Positions 21,477 through 32,161 are shown, counted from the first letter of the stretch. The stretch: DNA of 34,416 bases from Symsagittifera roscoffensis (GCF_963678635.1 NW_026971391.1:1-34416); one strand, 5' to 3'. Notes: generated from the letters alone by a model not told the origin. Numbers and translations: made by a program.

Positions 21477-22170
21477 TTGTTCAAAAATTACCATCTCAAA
21501 GTACTTTTTTATTTTTATTATGTACATGCGAATAAAATAGAACCTCTTATAAAACCTAATTTTGCAAGTAATGTAAATGTAAATAGTGGAATTTTAAATA
21601 CTCTCTCAACATCCGATATCAATATTAAATTTGCTAAAGAAACTATGTCTTCGGATCATTCTTCACTAGCAAGAAAAAACTGGGATTCTCTTAATTTGCC
21701 AAAAAAAAACATTGGAGTTTAATAGCTTCTTTAAAAGTAAAATGATTGCATAGCTTACCGAAGAAGATACATTTTATATTCCATGGTTAAACCTCTAGAA
21801 AATGAAAAGGATTATTTAAACCACAAAATCAAGCTGTTATTTCAATTACTCTCATAGAGACCCACATACTGTTAACGGATTATTTTACATGGACAACAAA
21901 TTGTGCCTACCCTTTGGCTTTAGAACAACCGCCATAAAACTTCTCCACCAAACTCATCCAGATCAATTCTGGATGAATTGATTTTGAGAAAATTTTGTTG
22001 GCTACATATCACCAGGAAATATTCGTACGGATTGTATGAAAGCAGCTGAAATCATTAAGCCCTTGTTTTCAGAAAACCATCCTCCTGACCTTCAGTTTGT
22101 TAATGAAGAAATCGATGTAGATTTTCCAGGCTCTTTAGATCCATTAAATATATCTTGTTATGTATAGATA
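21477..22170 (+). pseudogene. Gypsy integrase remnant
   Basis: After an 81-codon linker frame (21477-21722), the plus strand at about 21940-22150 reads LLHQTHPDQFW (the His-His half of the zinc-binding domain), YISPGNIRTDCMKAAEIIKPLF and EEIDVDFPGSL, which aligns with the start of the catalytic core, where the family has QMDFAGP. The remaining core to about 22900 is full of stops. Confidence 0.65.
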
Positions 22171-22987
22171 GAATTTCAAATTTTTCATCAGCGAAAATTA
22201 GCTCAAGTACGTCCGCTAAAACAGTGATTGATTTTCTTATCGATTACTTAAAACTTCACAAATCCTAAATTGAATTCGGGTTAACCACGCCTCGTGTCTT
22301 AATTGGCCGATTTTATAACCTTTTGCGATTCAAATCATTGAAAATTATAATATGTGCATTAGCCGACCACAGTTCTAGTTCCAACGGTATATTAGAAAAA
22401 CTTGTACATTGTACATACCGTTAAATCAAAGGTACAAACGATGTCTTCGGAATAACCTAAACATTCTTTTATCAACTCGGTTTCTAAAACCATCTGAAGT
22501 TTACGGAGCACATACCAATCGAAAACAAATTTTACACTATTTGAAAATTACTTCCACAAAACACCGAACACTCTCTGGAAGAAGTTGATCAGTCAAATTA
22601 GTAATAAATTTTTAGACAACGGAAAATCAATTATGCCAAAATTATTGCACAAAATTGGGCTTCTGATGACAGAGTAGAAAAAGTATATCTGGGCGCTGCA
22701 ACGAACACCAAAAACCGTAACCCCAAAGAGAAAGGATATGACTCGGAGTTTAGCCCAACACAAACACAGAAAATCTCAGCGAAATGTACAACGAGACCTT
22801 TACCGACCTTTGGGCGAGAAAATCATAGGCTCTATTAATTCAACAGTGAAACTAGCAAGCGGGAAAATACTAAGAAATCATATATAGCTAATCGAAATAA
22901 TTGTTCAAAACAACCTAATGTTTTCAAAGGTAGTGCCACAGTTCCTAATTTTAACCATTGTTATGAAGTAGGATCAAAGAAAAAAAA

Positions 22988-23500
22988 TTGTGCGCAACAA
23001 CAAGACAAGACGTGGCTATCTCTACATCGGATAACCTCACTAAGTTGCACAAACCACTGAAGATTGAGCTACAGAGCTCAGTTATACTGAAGTTGGACGA
23101 CGACTCTGCACCAGAAATCCCGGTATACGAAATATCAGAGTCACCAGAACGTAAAAAACGAAATTCTTCTAGAACAAGACGAAAAGTCGGATGATGAATT
23201 TTTATGGTGAAAGGTTATATATAGATGTTGTAGGTGAATGAGCTATGGGAACTGCAGATAATCCATTCATTTTCGGCGAGGACTCAATCAGAGATAGCAT
23301 TTCGTAGAACGAGAGGGACTGCAGGGAAATCTTGGCTGCACAGTCAGTCGAACATCCTAGCCCCATAGTCTCACAAATTCCGACGGAAGTGATCCCCGAA
23401 TCGAGAATTTTTAACGAGGAAGAAATACGGGAGCTACTTACCTCCTTATCAACTTCTGTTGTAGAAACTTCCGATGATTTAGACATTGATTAGATAATGC
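22988..23500 (+). pseudogene. Gypsy 3' region, charged C-terminal coding remnant
   Basis: A plus-strand frame of 68 codons (22988-23194) with a Lys/Arg-rich end, then after a stop an acidic/Ser-rich stretch (IPTEVIPESRIFNEEEIRELL at about 23375-23440) up to about 23490. This position suits the C-terminal tail of pol. No envelope-type motif is visible. Confidence 0.4.
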
Positions 23501-23959
23501 GAAAAGTAGATAATGAGAAAAGTTTCCGCAAGAAATTGACCATGTCTCAAAACTCTTTAAAACTGCATTCTTCTTCATTTGATTTGTCATTTTTAAAAGT
23601 TTCGCTTGGGCAATTTTTGCATTTAAAACAAGGGAAAACATCCAAATTCAGATCACGCAAATTAACTATTGGTGTAATTAGTTAAATTCCCAAACATAAA
23701 CTTCGAAACCAAAAAATTGATAATCCGTCGGATTATTTACATAAAACCATATTTGTGTTTGAATTTTTTTTCACTCCCGCTATACAACATTGAGCGTTTT
23801 GTATTTTCCTAGCGATGTAGATTTCATTTAATTCAGGCACCTCTTACCTATTTTTAGATTAAACCGAATAAATCCATCGGATAAATTTATAGTAATTGAA
23901 AATTTTGCAACTACAATAAGGATCAGTTATTTTGTACGTGTTTAGTTCAAATTTTTCCC

Positions 23960-23971
23960 AGATAGGGGAGG
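23960..23971 (+). other. Polypurine tract
   Basis: AGATAGGGGAGG directly precedes the right LTR. It is the usual primer site for second-strand synthesis in LTR elements and fixes the left end of the right LTR at 23972. Confidence 0.75.
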
Positions 23972-24093
23972 TGTTGTGATCGTCTTTATTTCATTAACTT
24001 GTTTAATTTTTTTAAATTGGTCTTATATGACCTTGTCTACCGCTAACGATCCTCATTGGAGTGAGTAAAAGTCAGTGTTATTGTGTCTTAGTT
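23972..24093 (+). repeat. Right LTR of the gypsy element
   Basis: 122 bp, beginning TGTTGTGATCGTC and ending GTGTCTTAGTT, partner of 18106-18222. The shared core includes ATGACCTTGTCTACCGCTAA. Confidence 0.8.
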
Positions 24094-24122
24094 CACTCAT
24101 TTCATTTGAAAGTAGTATAGTA

Positions 24123-24278
24123 AAAGTGGCTAGGAAAATAACGACTTTTAACCCCCCCCCCAAAATTCAGTGTGCCGTTGTACTTACCACTTTTAACCCC
24201 CAAAGGGGTTAAAGCCCCTACTTTTTCAGGCACGCATGTTTTAAGGGGGGTTAAAATTGGTAATTTTCCAGCCACTTT
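24123..24278. mobile_element. Palindromic MITE
   Basis: The ends AAAGTGGCTAGGAAAAT and its inverse ATTTTCCAGCCACTTT form terminal inverted repeats of about 33 bp that run into TTTTAACCCCCC / GGGGGGTTAAAA. Inside is a second, almost perfect palindrome, TTTAACCCCC-AAA-GGGGTTAAA (about 24192-24213). A TA flanks each side, as for Tc1/mariner-type MITEs, but the right edge is ambiguous by one base. Confidence 0.7.
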
Positions 24279-24283
24279 ATGGA

Positions 24284-24520
24284 AACGGGAATGGAATCAA
24301 GTTTTGGTTGGTGCATGTTTTCCCTTTGACTATGACAGTTCAAACTTTACTGCGCGCGTTATATTGTGGATTATTTTGTAATCTTTATCGCCACGTGTGG
24401 AATTAAATAAAATGCTGTGATATTGGTAAGTTTATGATGTTGTTTTGAATACCCCCCTCCCCCTCACGATTAGAGTTGTTATTATGTCACTTTTCGGTCA
24501 AAAGAACAATTTTGAAAAGC
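24284..24520. other. Stretch between MITE and polymerase, possible element end
   Basis: No gene. If the element keeps terminal inverted repeats, one should lie here. I could not identify it because the partner end is outside the window. Confidence 0.3.
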
Positions 24521-24526
24521 TTTATT
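24521..24526 (-). terminator. Polyadenylation signal of the polymerase gene
   Basis: AATAAA on the minus strand, 56 bases past the TAA stop at 24582-24584. It fits a canonical poly(A) signal. Confidence 0.6.
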
Positions 24527-25209
24527 TCCTGAATGAAAAGTACTATAAAGCGAATCATTTACATTTATAATCAGAAGTTATTTAGTCAGAATCGTCTAAT
24601 ATGAAAGCACGTCGATTTAAGCACCGCCGTTTAGGTGGTCTAATTTCTTCCTGCTCGTTTTCTTCTCGAGCTTCAATGTCCAAATAGGGGCAGTTGTACG
24701 CTGCTGGTTCTGACTCATTTTGCCCACTTAGCTGGTCGAAATCTACCAAATCCTGTTCTAGCTCTTGATCAGTGTATGTGGGTTGGTTGAACCCCATATC
24801 TGGTAGAGTAAAAATATCCACATAATACCCGCCCTGCGCTTCTATAGCTTCAGCCAAATCCTCCCCACTTCCGTTATCGGTGGGAGTGGGGACCACGGCG
24901 TCGTCGTCTACGTCGTATTCGCCCCAGTCCATGGTGCGCCCAATTTCTCTTATGAACATATCCGCACGCAAACGTTTATGTCCGAAAGGACTAGTAGTTA
25001 CTCTGTCTGCATGTATATAGCGCTTATTGTCAAATGCGCTCAGGGAAATTTTATTCGTTATTATGGTTTGTAAATTGTGATTGCAAGAATTTATCCTCAC
25101 ATTTTCTGACCGGACCAGCAAACAGTAAGTCAATGTTTGTTTAAACTTATTATGGGTTAGCTCCATTTTCGAATATTTAGAAATACCTTTCGCGCTTTTT
25201 TTTCCATGT

Positions 25210-25385
25210 CTGAAACAAAAATACAATCAATTTACTTCAAATTTTTAACAGTTTTTTCTCTTTTCCACATAAATACCTCCATTCCCCCCCCCCAACCCTC
25301 ACTACATAATCTTATGATTTGTTTTTGTTGCCCTTTTCTAAAATTGTAATTGCAAAATGGTAAAAGAAAAGAAAAAGAAACTTAC
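25210..25385 (-). other. Intron 2 of the polymerase gene
   Basis: On the minus strand TCGA|GTAAGT opens and TTTTGTTTCAG|AC closes a 176-nt intron between the LKPKLYSI block and the C-terminal KGISKYSK block. The frame then fits only if the A8 run just inside the 3' exon (25196-25203) had one more A. Confidence 0.7.
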
Positions 25386-27963
25386 TCGAAGAAATAATGC
25401 TGTACAGTTTGGGTTTTAGTCCGACGTACCCCTGTATGATCTCCCCAGCAAACTCGTCCTTGAAATTCAGGGTAACGCGCAAATTCTCGTTGGTGTAGAG
25501 GGGGTGGGTGGCTGGTAGATTTGAAAAGTCAAAATGATTTTGCAGTTCATGGTTTTTCTCAATTTCATTGTAGAGATCTTTGCTGCGGATTTCATACAGG
25601 AACGAATCAGTGTCCGAATATAAAAGAGTTGCGTCAAAATTTTTCTTGGTTATGTTGTACTGGAACTGGAACATGTAAAATTTTGCCAAATCTAGTATCG
25701 TTGCACCAACAATTGTGGGCTTATCCCATTTAATGTTCACAGGTTTTGAGGTTACAGATACCAAGTGTTGGTCAATAATTTTTATACTGCTAAATCTTTT
25801 TTTCCTTGATAAATTTTGCAGTTCTTCAGCATTGCGAACAATATCTACAATAAGTCGATTCCTTTTTGATTCGCAGAATTTTCCAAACGCACTATTTATT
25901 ATTTGCTTGAAGAAATCTTGTTCAAACTTGGTAGTAGCTTTTTTTCGGAGCTCAGTGTTCAACTGAACATATGGTGCAATAAATTTTTCTTGTCTTAACT
26001 GCAGTACTCGATTAACTTTTTCAATTTTCAAACCAAGTTTGACATAGAGCTGAAGTGTTAGGTAGTGTACAGTATAGTTTTTCTTTGGAAAGAAGTTTTG
26101 TATGAGCTTTGGCGTAGTGCCCACTTTATCCGAAATGTTCATTTTTTTCAACATGTCCAATTGAAGCTCACTGAGCCACATTTTGGACACAACTTCTTTT
26201 GTTGGGGCGAGTGGTTAATCCGAATGTGCATCATGCAAATGATCGGGGTATAAACGATTGACGTCCAAAATGTATCCAATTTCGGATTCTCTGCTCGTGT
26301 TGAGAATTTCGGCTATAGTAACTTGGTCATTAAACTCCAATGAGTTAAGTGGAAGAGGAAATTTTTCCATAATCCCGCCATATAAATTGTTCGCGTCTAT
26401 CATGAAGAGGAAAGTGTTAGGCTGTTTAGGGTCGTAATTTTTCACAAATTTATTGTTGGCGGAAACAAGTCTTTTTCAAACACACTTGCAATGCCCCCCC
26501 CTGATCAGGTTTTCTGCCATATCCAAGTGCTCCCTATTAGTGAGCAAATGGAGGTCAGCCTTGCATGTTCGCAAAAATGCATCCCCTGAGAGATTGCTAA
26601 CCGTGAAATATTGAGCACAGTCTAGCTTATATGTTTCATAACACACTCGTCTAAACTCTTCAAAAACGCATGCAAGAATCAAGGTATCAGTTGTTAGATA
26701 CAAATCGCTGTATTCGCCCAAAGTCTGACAACCGAAACGAGTGTACACTAACCATGCATGTTGGTATTCTTTTTCACTGACACTAACAACACCTCCTTGC
26801 AGCGTGTTGGTCCACTTGTCGCGTGCAGGTAGTCCATCTTCTGTGTATCTTGCATGGCTGTCAACATACGAGTAGGGGAAGTAACCTTTTTGTCGAATCA
26901 ATGCTTTATCTTCTTCCGGTCGGGTAGCAAAGTGGTTATTGAGATATATGAATTTTTCCACGGGTAGATTTCGAGCTAGCTCATCGAGTGAGCTGTTCAT
27001 AAATTTACAACTGTCCACAAAACGGATTTCTTCGTAGACATGTTGGACATTTCCTTTTTCGTTAGTGTACGATCTAATCCACACTTTCATTGTAAGTGAA
27101 ATAAATTTTTCGTCATTGAGAGGAATGACCGAAAAGGTGTTTCTGGTATTGGTATCTTGCAGACTCTTCAGTACATGGTGCAAATCATAATTCTGGAGAT
27201 TGTGGGCAAAGACAGGGGTGAATTGTATGGTACGTCTCAGGAAGTTGCATTTGTTGTGAGCCCATCCGAGGAATGATCCATCGAAATGATTATGGTCCAA
27301 AACTTTCGCGTTAGTTTCGGAGAATTGCTCTTCGCAAATCCAGCATTTGTCACTGTCTTCAAGAATAGTGGTGCTTCCGAGGTAGTTCGGGTATCGTCGT
27401 TTTTTATTATGAAAGTCACGCGCCAATACTTCCAGCATTCGAACGAATTTAGTCATGGCGTCCACTCCTCGATGAAGTGAAAAAAAAACGCCGGTTTCGG
27501 GTTTCCAGCTTCCACAACGACAAGGCAAAAACTGCTGGGCTTATAATTTTCAATCACGGTTGTGCTCGAGCAGGTAGGATTATTTCTCACCGTCTCCACC
27601 TTCTCCAGCACAGACTCCAAATCAAAGTAAACCGCGAATGGGCTATAGCTTCGAGCACCGATGTTTTTGAAGCCTACGCTGCTCTTGTCAACATTTGGCA
27701 TGGTAACGATTGCTGGTTCTTTCCCCATGCAGATTAACTGGTGGCGCTCAAGTCGTTCCTCAGATGAACACCGGTGGAAGCAATTTCGGCACAGCATGTT
27801 TCTCGATCTCAGTTTTCTTTTTTGCATTTTGCTCACTAGCTTGTTTAGGTCTTTTATCACGACGTAGTGATGCGTGCCCATATCGTTTAGAAGCAGCAAA
27901 TCCACAACAAAATTAGTCTGATGTTTTGACACTCTCAGGGGTAGAAGAGTCTTTTCATTGTAC

Positions 27964-28115
27964 CTAGAGAAAAATTTTGAATGATATTTTTATACTAATT
28001 TTTAATGTCATCATAATAATAATTCTTCAACGAATGTGCAGCCAACCATTTGTTCTGATGTGCTTAGATACAGCTTCACACCAATTAAAAAAAATTGATT
28101 AAAACTTCAACTAAC
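27964..28115 (-). other. Intron 1 of the polymerase gene
   Basis: On the minus strand TTCAG|GTTAGT opens and TTTTTCTCTAG|G closes a 152-nt intron. Joining preserves the frame between the VQVNVF block and the block beginning YNEKTLLPLR, which are neighbours in related polymerases. Confidence 0.75.
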
Positions 28116-29138
28116 CTGAAGACATTCACTTGCACTTCATTCACAATTTCGAAGCGTGCAATAGCCGGTAGTCCCATTGGGTACACAAAATCACCAGTTG
28201 GCTCGTGCGCTCTTGAGTTTCTGCGATAATCATAGAAGCTCGCTTTCTCCTCCTCTCTACTCTGCATCGTACGAAGAGTGAGCGGGATATTGTTCTGCCG
28301 ATGATACTCAGCAACGAATCAGTACTCAAAGCATCGATCGTCTTCATAATTGCGAATATTCAACAAGAAGCGTTTGAGTTTCAGTAGATCGGCTGGTAGT
28401 GGCAAGTACGATGAACCCCTGATCGGTGCAGACTTCACCATTTTTAGGACAATCTTATCAATCCTGCGGATTTTCCAGCCACTACCATGAGACGCATATT
28501 GATGGACAGTAGACAATATTTGGTCCACGCAATCATAGAATTGGTCCTGGGTCCATCCTTGAACGTCTACAGCAAGCATTTTGCAATTGGCGAAGATGGT
28601 TATTACTTCTTCTGTGCCATCTGCCTTCTCTTTTTCAAGAGTTACTTCTGCCGACAATTGAGCTTTCTGAGGCTCTTACATAGTATTTTGAAGTATCAGC
28701 TCTTCGATTTCGTCTCTCTTGGTCACGAATAGCGCTAGTAGGTCCACTTCCGTTTCCATCGGCACTATATCGTATGTCCTGACTGCTCCATCAAAAGCTG
28801 TCTCAGGCTGTATAGAAATGAGGATTTCTCGGCTCACATCACATGCTGGCAGACCGTGTTCGTTTAGCATATGCGCAGCATATGCGCGATCATTTTGGAA
28901 CACATTCATGTCGTAGAGACAAATTCTTCTTTCTTCCGTTTCATCGATTGTTTCGTGACGCTCCACGACATGTTCCCAAATGACGCGAAGTGACTTATCC
29001 TCTAGTTCACAGTGACCACAGATGTAGTCGATTTTCACAGGATCAATCTTGTGAACAGCCATTAGATGTTTTTTGAGGCTTCGCCGGTCACTCAGTTTTT
29101 TTTTGGCAGAGATTACAGGGTACGACTTTTGTAGACAT

Positions 29139-30572
29139 TGCGAGGTGGTTGTTTTTTGAGAATTTTGATATTTCGGAGAGCTAGGTTCAAATAAAGCAGA
29201 TACTGGTTTACAAGTCAAAAGAGATCAAGTGATTTTCCGTTTGTTTTACGACTGCTATTAAATCTGTTTAGATTTTCAAACTTTTTTTTATCATTTGCTT
29301 AATTGCCAAACAAGGAGTGGTTTCCTAAGGTGGAGCTTAGATTAATAAAATCGAGAGGGTGCGCCCAAAATACTCTCAGATACATCAAAGGAAACAACTT
29401 CGGCTCATTAGATAAACCTATAAAATAGTCTCATAAATCAACCAAATTTTCTGAATTAACCACAAAGTTCCTAAACAAGTTGTGTAGCTTCAAACAATTC
29501 ATCGGCACTCAATTCAAAAAGACCTCACCCGAGTAGACCTAAGCCAGCAGAGTGAAATGGAAGCCTTACACCGAATGTAGTTAATCATCAATTGAGCTGT
29601 CAAAGAAGTGATAAAGCTTCATATCATGATTTTTTTTAAAATTAAATAATGGGAATTTTTCATGTCAAACTTCTGAAAATCGAAAAAATCAAACAGGTCA
29701 ATTTATTCTTTTTTGATTTTTTCTTGTTTTTATTAAATTCATTCTGCGTATATGTTCACTGATTCAGGTATCTGTTGGGTCCTTTGCAGTGTTTCAGCTT
29801 TTACTTTTAGATGGTTTCCACTGCAGGGTGGTGAGGAGCATTGGCTCAGTGGATATGCAGTCCGTTCAAAAACCACCAAATATCTTTTGAAACGTGGCCG
29901 CCTAGACTCGAAAACGGCGGCTACGCCTTGTTTTCGACCCCGCTGAGTCTAAAAAAATTGGTTTCATCCATTTCTGAGCACGGCTTCATAGTGAACGACA
30001 CTTAGCCAACGATGAATTTTAATGAATTTCGAATTTCTCAAAAATAACATTTCAAAAAGCGTTGTATCAAGGAACTGGGGGTTTCATCAGCCGTAATACC
30101 CTTATAGCAACAGTATGAGATAAAGTTACAGTTCACGAAATCAATTTTTGGCAATTTTTAGACAAAAAACAAAAACGAAATTTTGCATACTTTTTCTGGT
30201 TTGGGTTTTGAACAGAAATAACATGTTAGGTGTTGCATATACAGGCAAACTTTCATTAACTAAGTTGATCACCTACTACTGGTCGAAACCAGAGGATAAT
30301 TTTTAATACCACTGTTTGTTTCAAACAAAATTTTGAAACTCTTAATTTTTTTTTCAAAAACAAAAAAAAATTTAAAATATGTTTCTTTTTGTTTAGTTTT
30401 ATTCTTTCAAAGATTTCTGAAAAAAAAGTTAGAGGGCAAACATTAAATTAGAAAAATCATAAACAAAACGTAAGCAAAGATTCAGCCACAATAATAAAAA
30501 AAAACTTATCAAACTAAATAATAAACCCCCAAACTGGTGCACTCTCGCGGAAACAAAGTTTTTTTTGAGTTT
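29139..30572. other. Spacer without recognised gene
   Basis: The polymerase promoter must lie at its left end. Around 29844-29936 are box-A-like TGGCTCAGTGG and box-B-like TTCGACCCC sequences about 85 bp apart, but no tRNA folds there. The rest is AT-rich with no readable protein. Whether this stretch belongs to the virus-like element or is a later insertion is not clear. Confidence 0.4.
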
Positions 30573-31236
30573 TCAGAGATCTCTAAATTGCAGTTTGCGT
30601 TTTTTCGGCGCATAGCAAGCATTGATAGGCGGCGTCTCAGCCACTAAGTTTGGTGCAGTGGGACTTTGACTGCCGGAAGAAGAAGAAGCAGAAAAAGTTT
30701 GCTGCTGCTGTTGTTGAGTGATTGGAAAAATATCCGGTTTTGGGCGTCTGCTGGTCCTCATCTTTTTTCTCTGTTGAATCTGGTGATTCAATCGACTCAA
30801 TGTTCCAGTAACTTTCTCGCTCTGCTAAATCTCTAATGGATCCTTCCTGATTTTCGTAAAAGGGGATCGATTGGCAATCGTAGTTAAACAGTATTTTTCT
30901 CGGTGAACTATCAAGGCAAGTAGGGTCTTGAATATCTGTGCGCTTCAGCGCAGGATACGATTCAGTCACACAACAACTCTCGTAGACGACCTGTTTTCTG
31001 CTTTGTATGAGGATACCAATTTGATCTAGCAAATAATCGGGTAACATCATATGGTTTTTAGTGACCCATTCATCGAATTCTCGGCTTCCTGGATCAAGAT
31101 CGTTCAAAGCACTTGCTTTTCGATGACGCATTTTCCGTTCCTGTTGAACCACTACGATAGAATCTCTGGTATACGTTTGGTACAATATAGCTCTTTCAAG
31201 AGAATTAATTGAAATAATTTGCAGTGGAGTTGCCAT
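30573..31236 (-). CDS. Unknown protein with Gln/Ser-rich region and basic C-terminus
   Basis: I do not recognise this gene. From ATG at 31236 the frame reads about 155 residues with a hydrophobic start (MATPLQIISINSLERAILYQ), a charged middle (SREFDEWVTKNHMMLPDYLL) and an acidic stretch near SPDSTEKK. After the run at 30763-30768 (A6 on this strand) the natural continuation is in another frame: basic TSRRPKPD, six glutamines, a serine cluster (FSASSSSGSQS), and a possible nuclear signal APKKRKL just before the stop at 30573. The original frame past the run becomes a Phe-rich nonsense tail, so one surplus A is likely. It lies between the polymerase and the divergent plus-strand gene, where related viruses carry poorly conserved, often regulatory, genes. 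That role is only an inference. Confidence 0.55.
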
Positions 31237-31756
31237 CGTTGAAAATTTAGTTTTGTTTGATTTTGAGAGATTGAATAAAAATAGTAAGTTGATTTAGCTT
31301 GACGTACCACTTTTAGTTTTTTATTGCTGGTTGTCTAAGTTTTAGCCAATTACCATAAATCGGGTTTTGTAAAATTTAATATGTTTTCAGGGCTTTTGCA
31401 ATTAAAGTAGAAATGTAAACGCTTTGAAAATCTATACTTCAAAGAAACAGCATGGCGCCTTTTTATGATACCCTAAGAACAAAATGACAGAAGTTTTACA
31501 CTTCAAAGAGATAACAGGCATGCCGCCAGGGTAAAACCGTTGAGATTTATGAGCTAAAACGGGAATTTGCCAGACAGATTTGACATGTATAACTTAAACT
31601 CATAAATTTCCAACTGCAAACTAATTAAAGTCTCCAATGAAGCTTAAGGAATACCGTAAAATAAATCGCCCGAGTTAAGCTATTCACCGGCTAGGTAAAT
31701 CATTCTTAAATTGTCTCTTGACTGATACGGTTGAATAAAATTACCGCTACCCAACT
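31237..31756. promoter_or_regulatory. Divergent intergenic region, likely holding two promoters
   Basis: 520 bp between two divergently oriented genes. GAATAAAATTA at about 31733, some 20 bp before the plus-strand ATG, is AT-rich but too close to be a sure TATA box. No clear motif was found for the minus-strand gene. The promoter function is inferred from gene layout alone. Confidence 0.4.
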
Positions 31757-32161
31757 ATGTACACGCTTGAAAGTGATACTAACTTTTTTGATGACTTTCG
31801 TGATATTTCTTCAGGAGAAAAACGTATAGTCAGAGTTGGAACAAAAACATTTGAAAAAACAGGTACCTATATTACACTAAAATTGTATAAAAAAACTGAC
31901 GAAGAAGTGTTCAAAATGTATCAAGCAGTTACTTTGACGACGAAAGAATTTGATAGCTTAGCAGATAATTATTCAAAAGTAAAAAAAATGATCAAAGCAG
32001 CAACTGGTGAAAAGATTTCAATTTGCACAACAGGAAACGATAAACCTCAAAAACGACGATATAAATCAAAACGATCGGTTTACTCCGAAAAAGACTGTAA
32101 TAGTGAAAACGGAGAGGATGATGAAGAAGATTATTTCAACAAAAAATGTCGAGTGGCTTGA
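31757..32161 (+). CDS. PC4-like single-stranded-DNA-binding protein, exon 1
   Basis: A 134-codon frame. Residues about 21-82 read KRIVRVGTKTF, a strand pair ending KLYKK, then VTLTTKEFDSLADNY and a helix. This is the strand-strand-strand-strand-helix pattern of the PC4/p15 coactivator family (V-x-V-x-x-F ... I-x-x-x-x-Y ... G/V-x-L-T-x-x-E-F/W-x-x-L), whose members bind single-stranded DNA. A basic stretch (PQKRRYKSKR) and an acidic tail (ENGEDDEEDY) follow. The frame ends in TGA exactly at a consensus donor, GTAAGT at 32162. If the A6 run at 32141-32146 had one A fewer, the frame would read through the splice into exon 2. The assignment to PC4 is from pattern only. Confidence 0.6.
   Translation: MYTLESDTNFFDDFRDISSGEKRIVRVGTKTFEKTGTYITLKLYKKTDEEVFKMYQAVTLTTKEFDSLADNYSKVKKMIKAATGEKISICTTGNDKPQKRRYKSKRSVYSEKDCNSENGEDDEEDYFNKKCRVA

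Larger units (their letters stand above)
18106..24093 (+). mobile_element. Ty3/gypsy LTR retrotransposon, degenerate
   Basis: Two direct repeats starting TGTTGTGATCG flank about 5.75 kb. Inside, on the plus strand, come a gag remnant, Ty3/gypsy-type RT, RNase H and integrase in that order, followed by a charged 3' region and a polypurine tract against the right LTR. RT before RNase H before integrase identifies Ty3/gypsy rather than Ty1/copia. The RT reads FYGLGNMPKEF and the integrase zinc region is followed by DVDFPGSL, matching a gypsy lineage widespread in invertebrates (GFYGLTDMPAEF type). Stops and shifts occur throughout, so it is dead. No target-site duplication or tRNA primer site could be recognised. 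Confidence 0.85.
24582..29138 (-). pseudogene. PolB: Protein-primed family-B DNA polymerase (Maverick/adintovirus type), disrupted
   Basis: It would copy the element's linear DNA from a protein primer. The start is the ATG at 29138, which opens a frame with a C-x2-C ... H-x4-H zinc finger; later segments continue through frame changes. Visible in order: N-terminal domain with RTYDIVPMETEVD and RGSSYLPLP (28676-28440); exonuclease motif I YFDLESV (about 27620); a zinc/HNH-like insertion with CWICEEQF and LDHNHFDG (about 27300); exonuclease II FVDSCKFMNSSLDEL (about 27000); exonuclease III YLTTDTLILA (about 26700); motif A DANNLYGG (about 26395); motif B FFKQIINSAFGKF (about 25890); motif C YSDTDSF (about 25615); and, after an intron, KISLSAFDNKRYI and an acidic tail. 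Catalytic residues are all present. Disruptions: in-frame stops at 28676, 28319 and 26215, and one-base shifts in homopolymers at 29096-29104, 27480-27488, 26494-26501, 26472-26476 and 25196-25203. Two introns are inferred. About 1,400 residues if intact. Confidence 0.9.

Noticed and set aside
23202-23486. 94-codon minus-strand frame in the gypsy element
   Set aside because: It is antisense to the element's charged C-terminal coding remnant, which explains the open frame.
26472-26501. Programmed frameshift in the polymerase
   Set aside because: Two opposite one-base changes within 30 bp compensate each other, and no slippery heptamer with a downstream structure is evident, so error or mutation is simpler.
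27477-27916. Several plus-strand frames of 60-90 codons opposite the polymerase
   Set aside because: They are antisense shadows of conserved polymerase coding sequence.
29752-29946. Possible small plus-strand gene or tRNA
   Set aside because: The 64-codon frame has no recognisable feature and the tRNA-like boxes do not fold into a cloverleaf.
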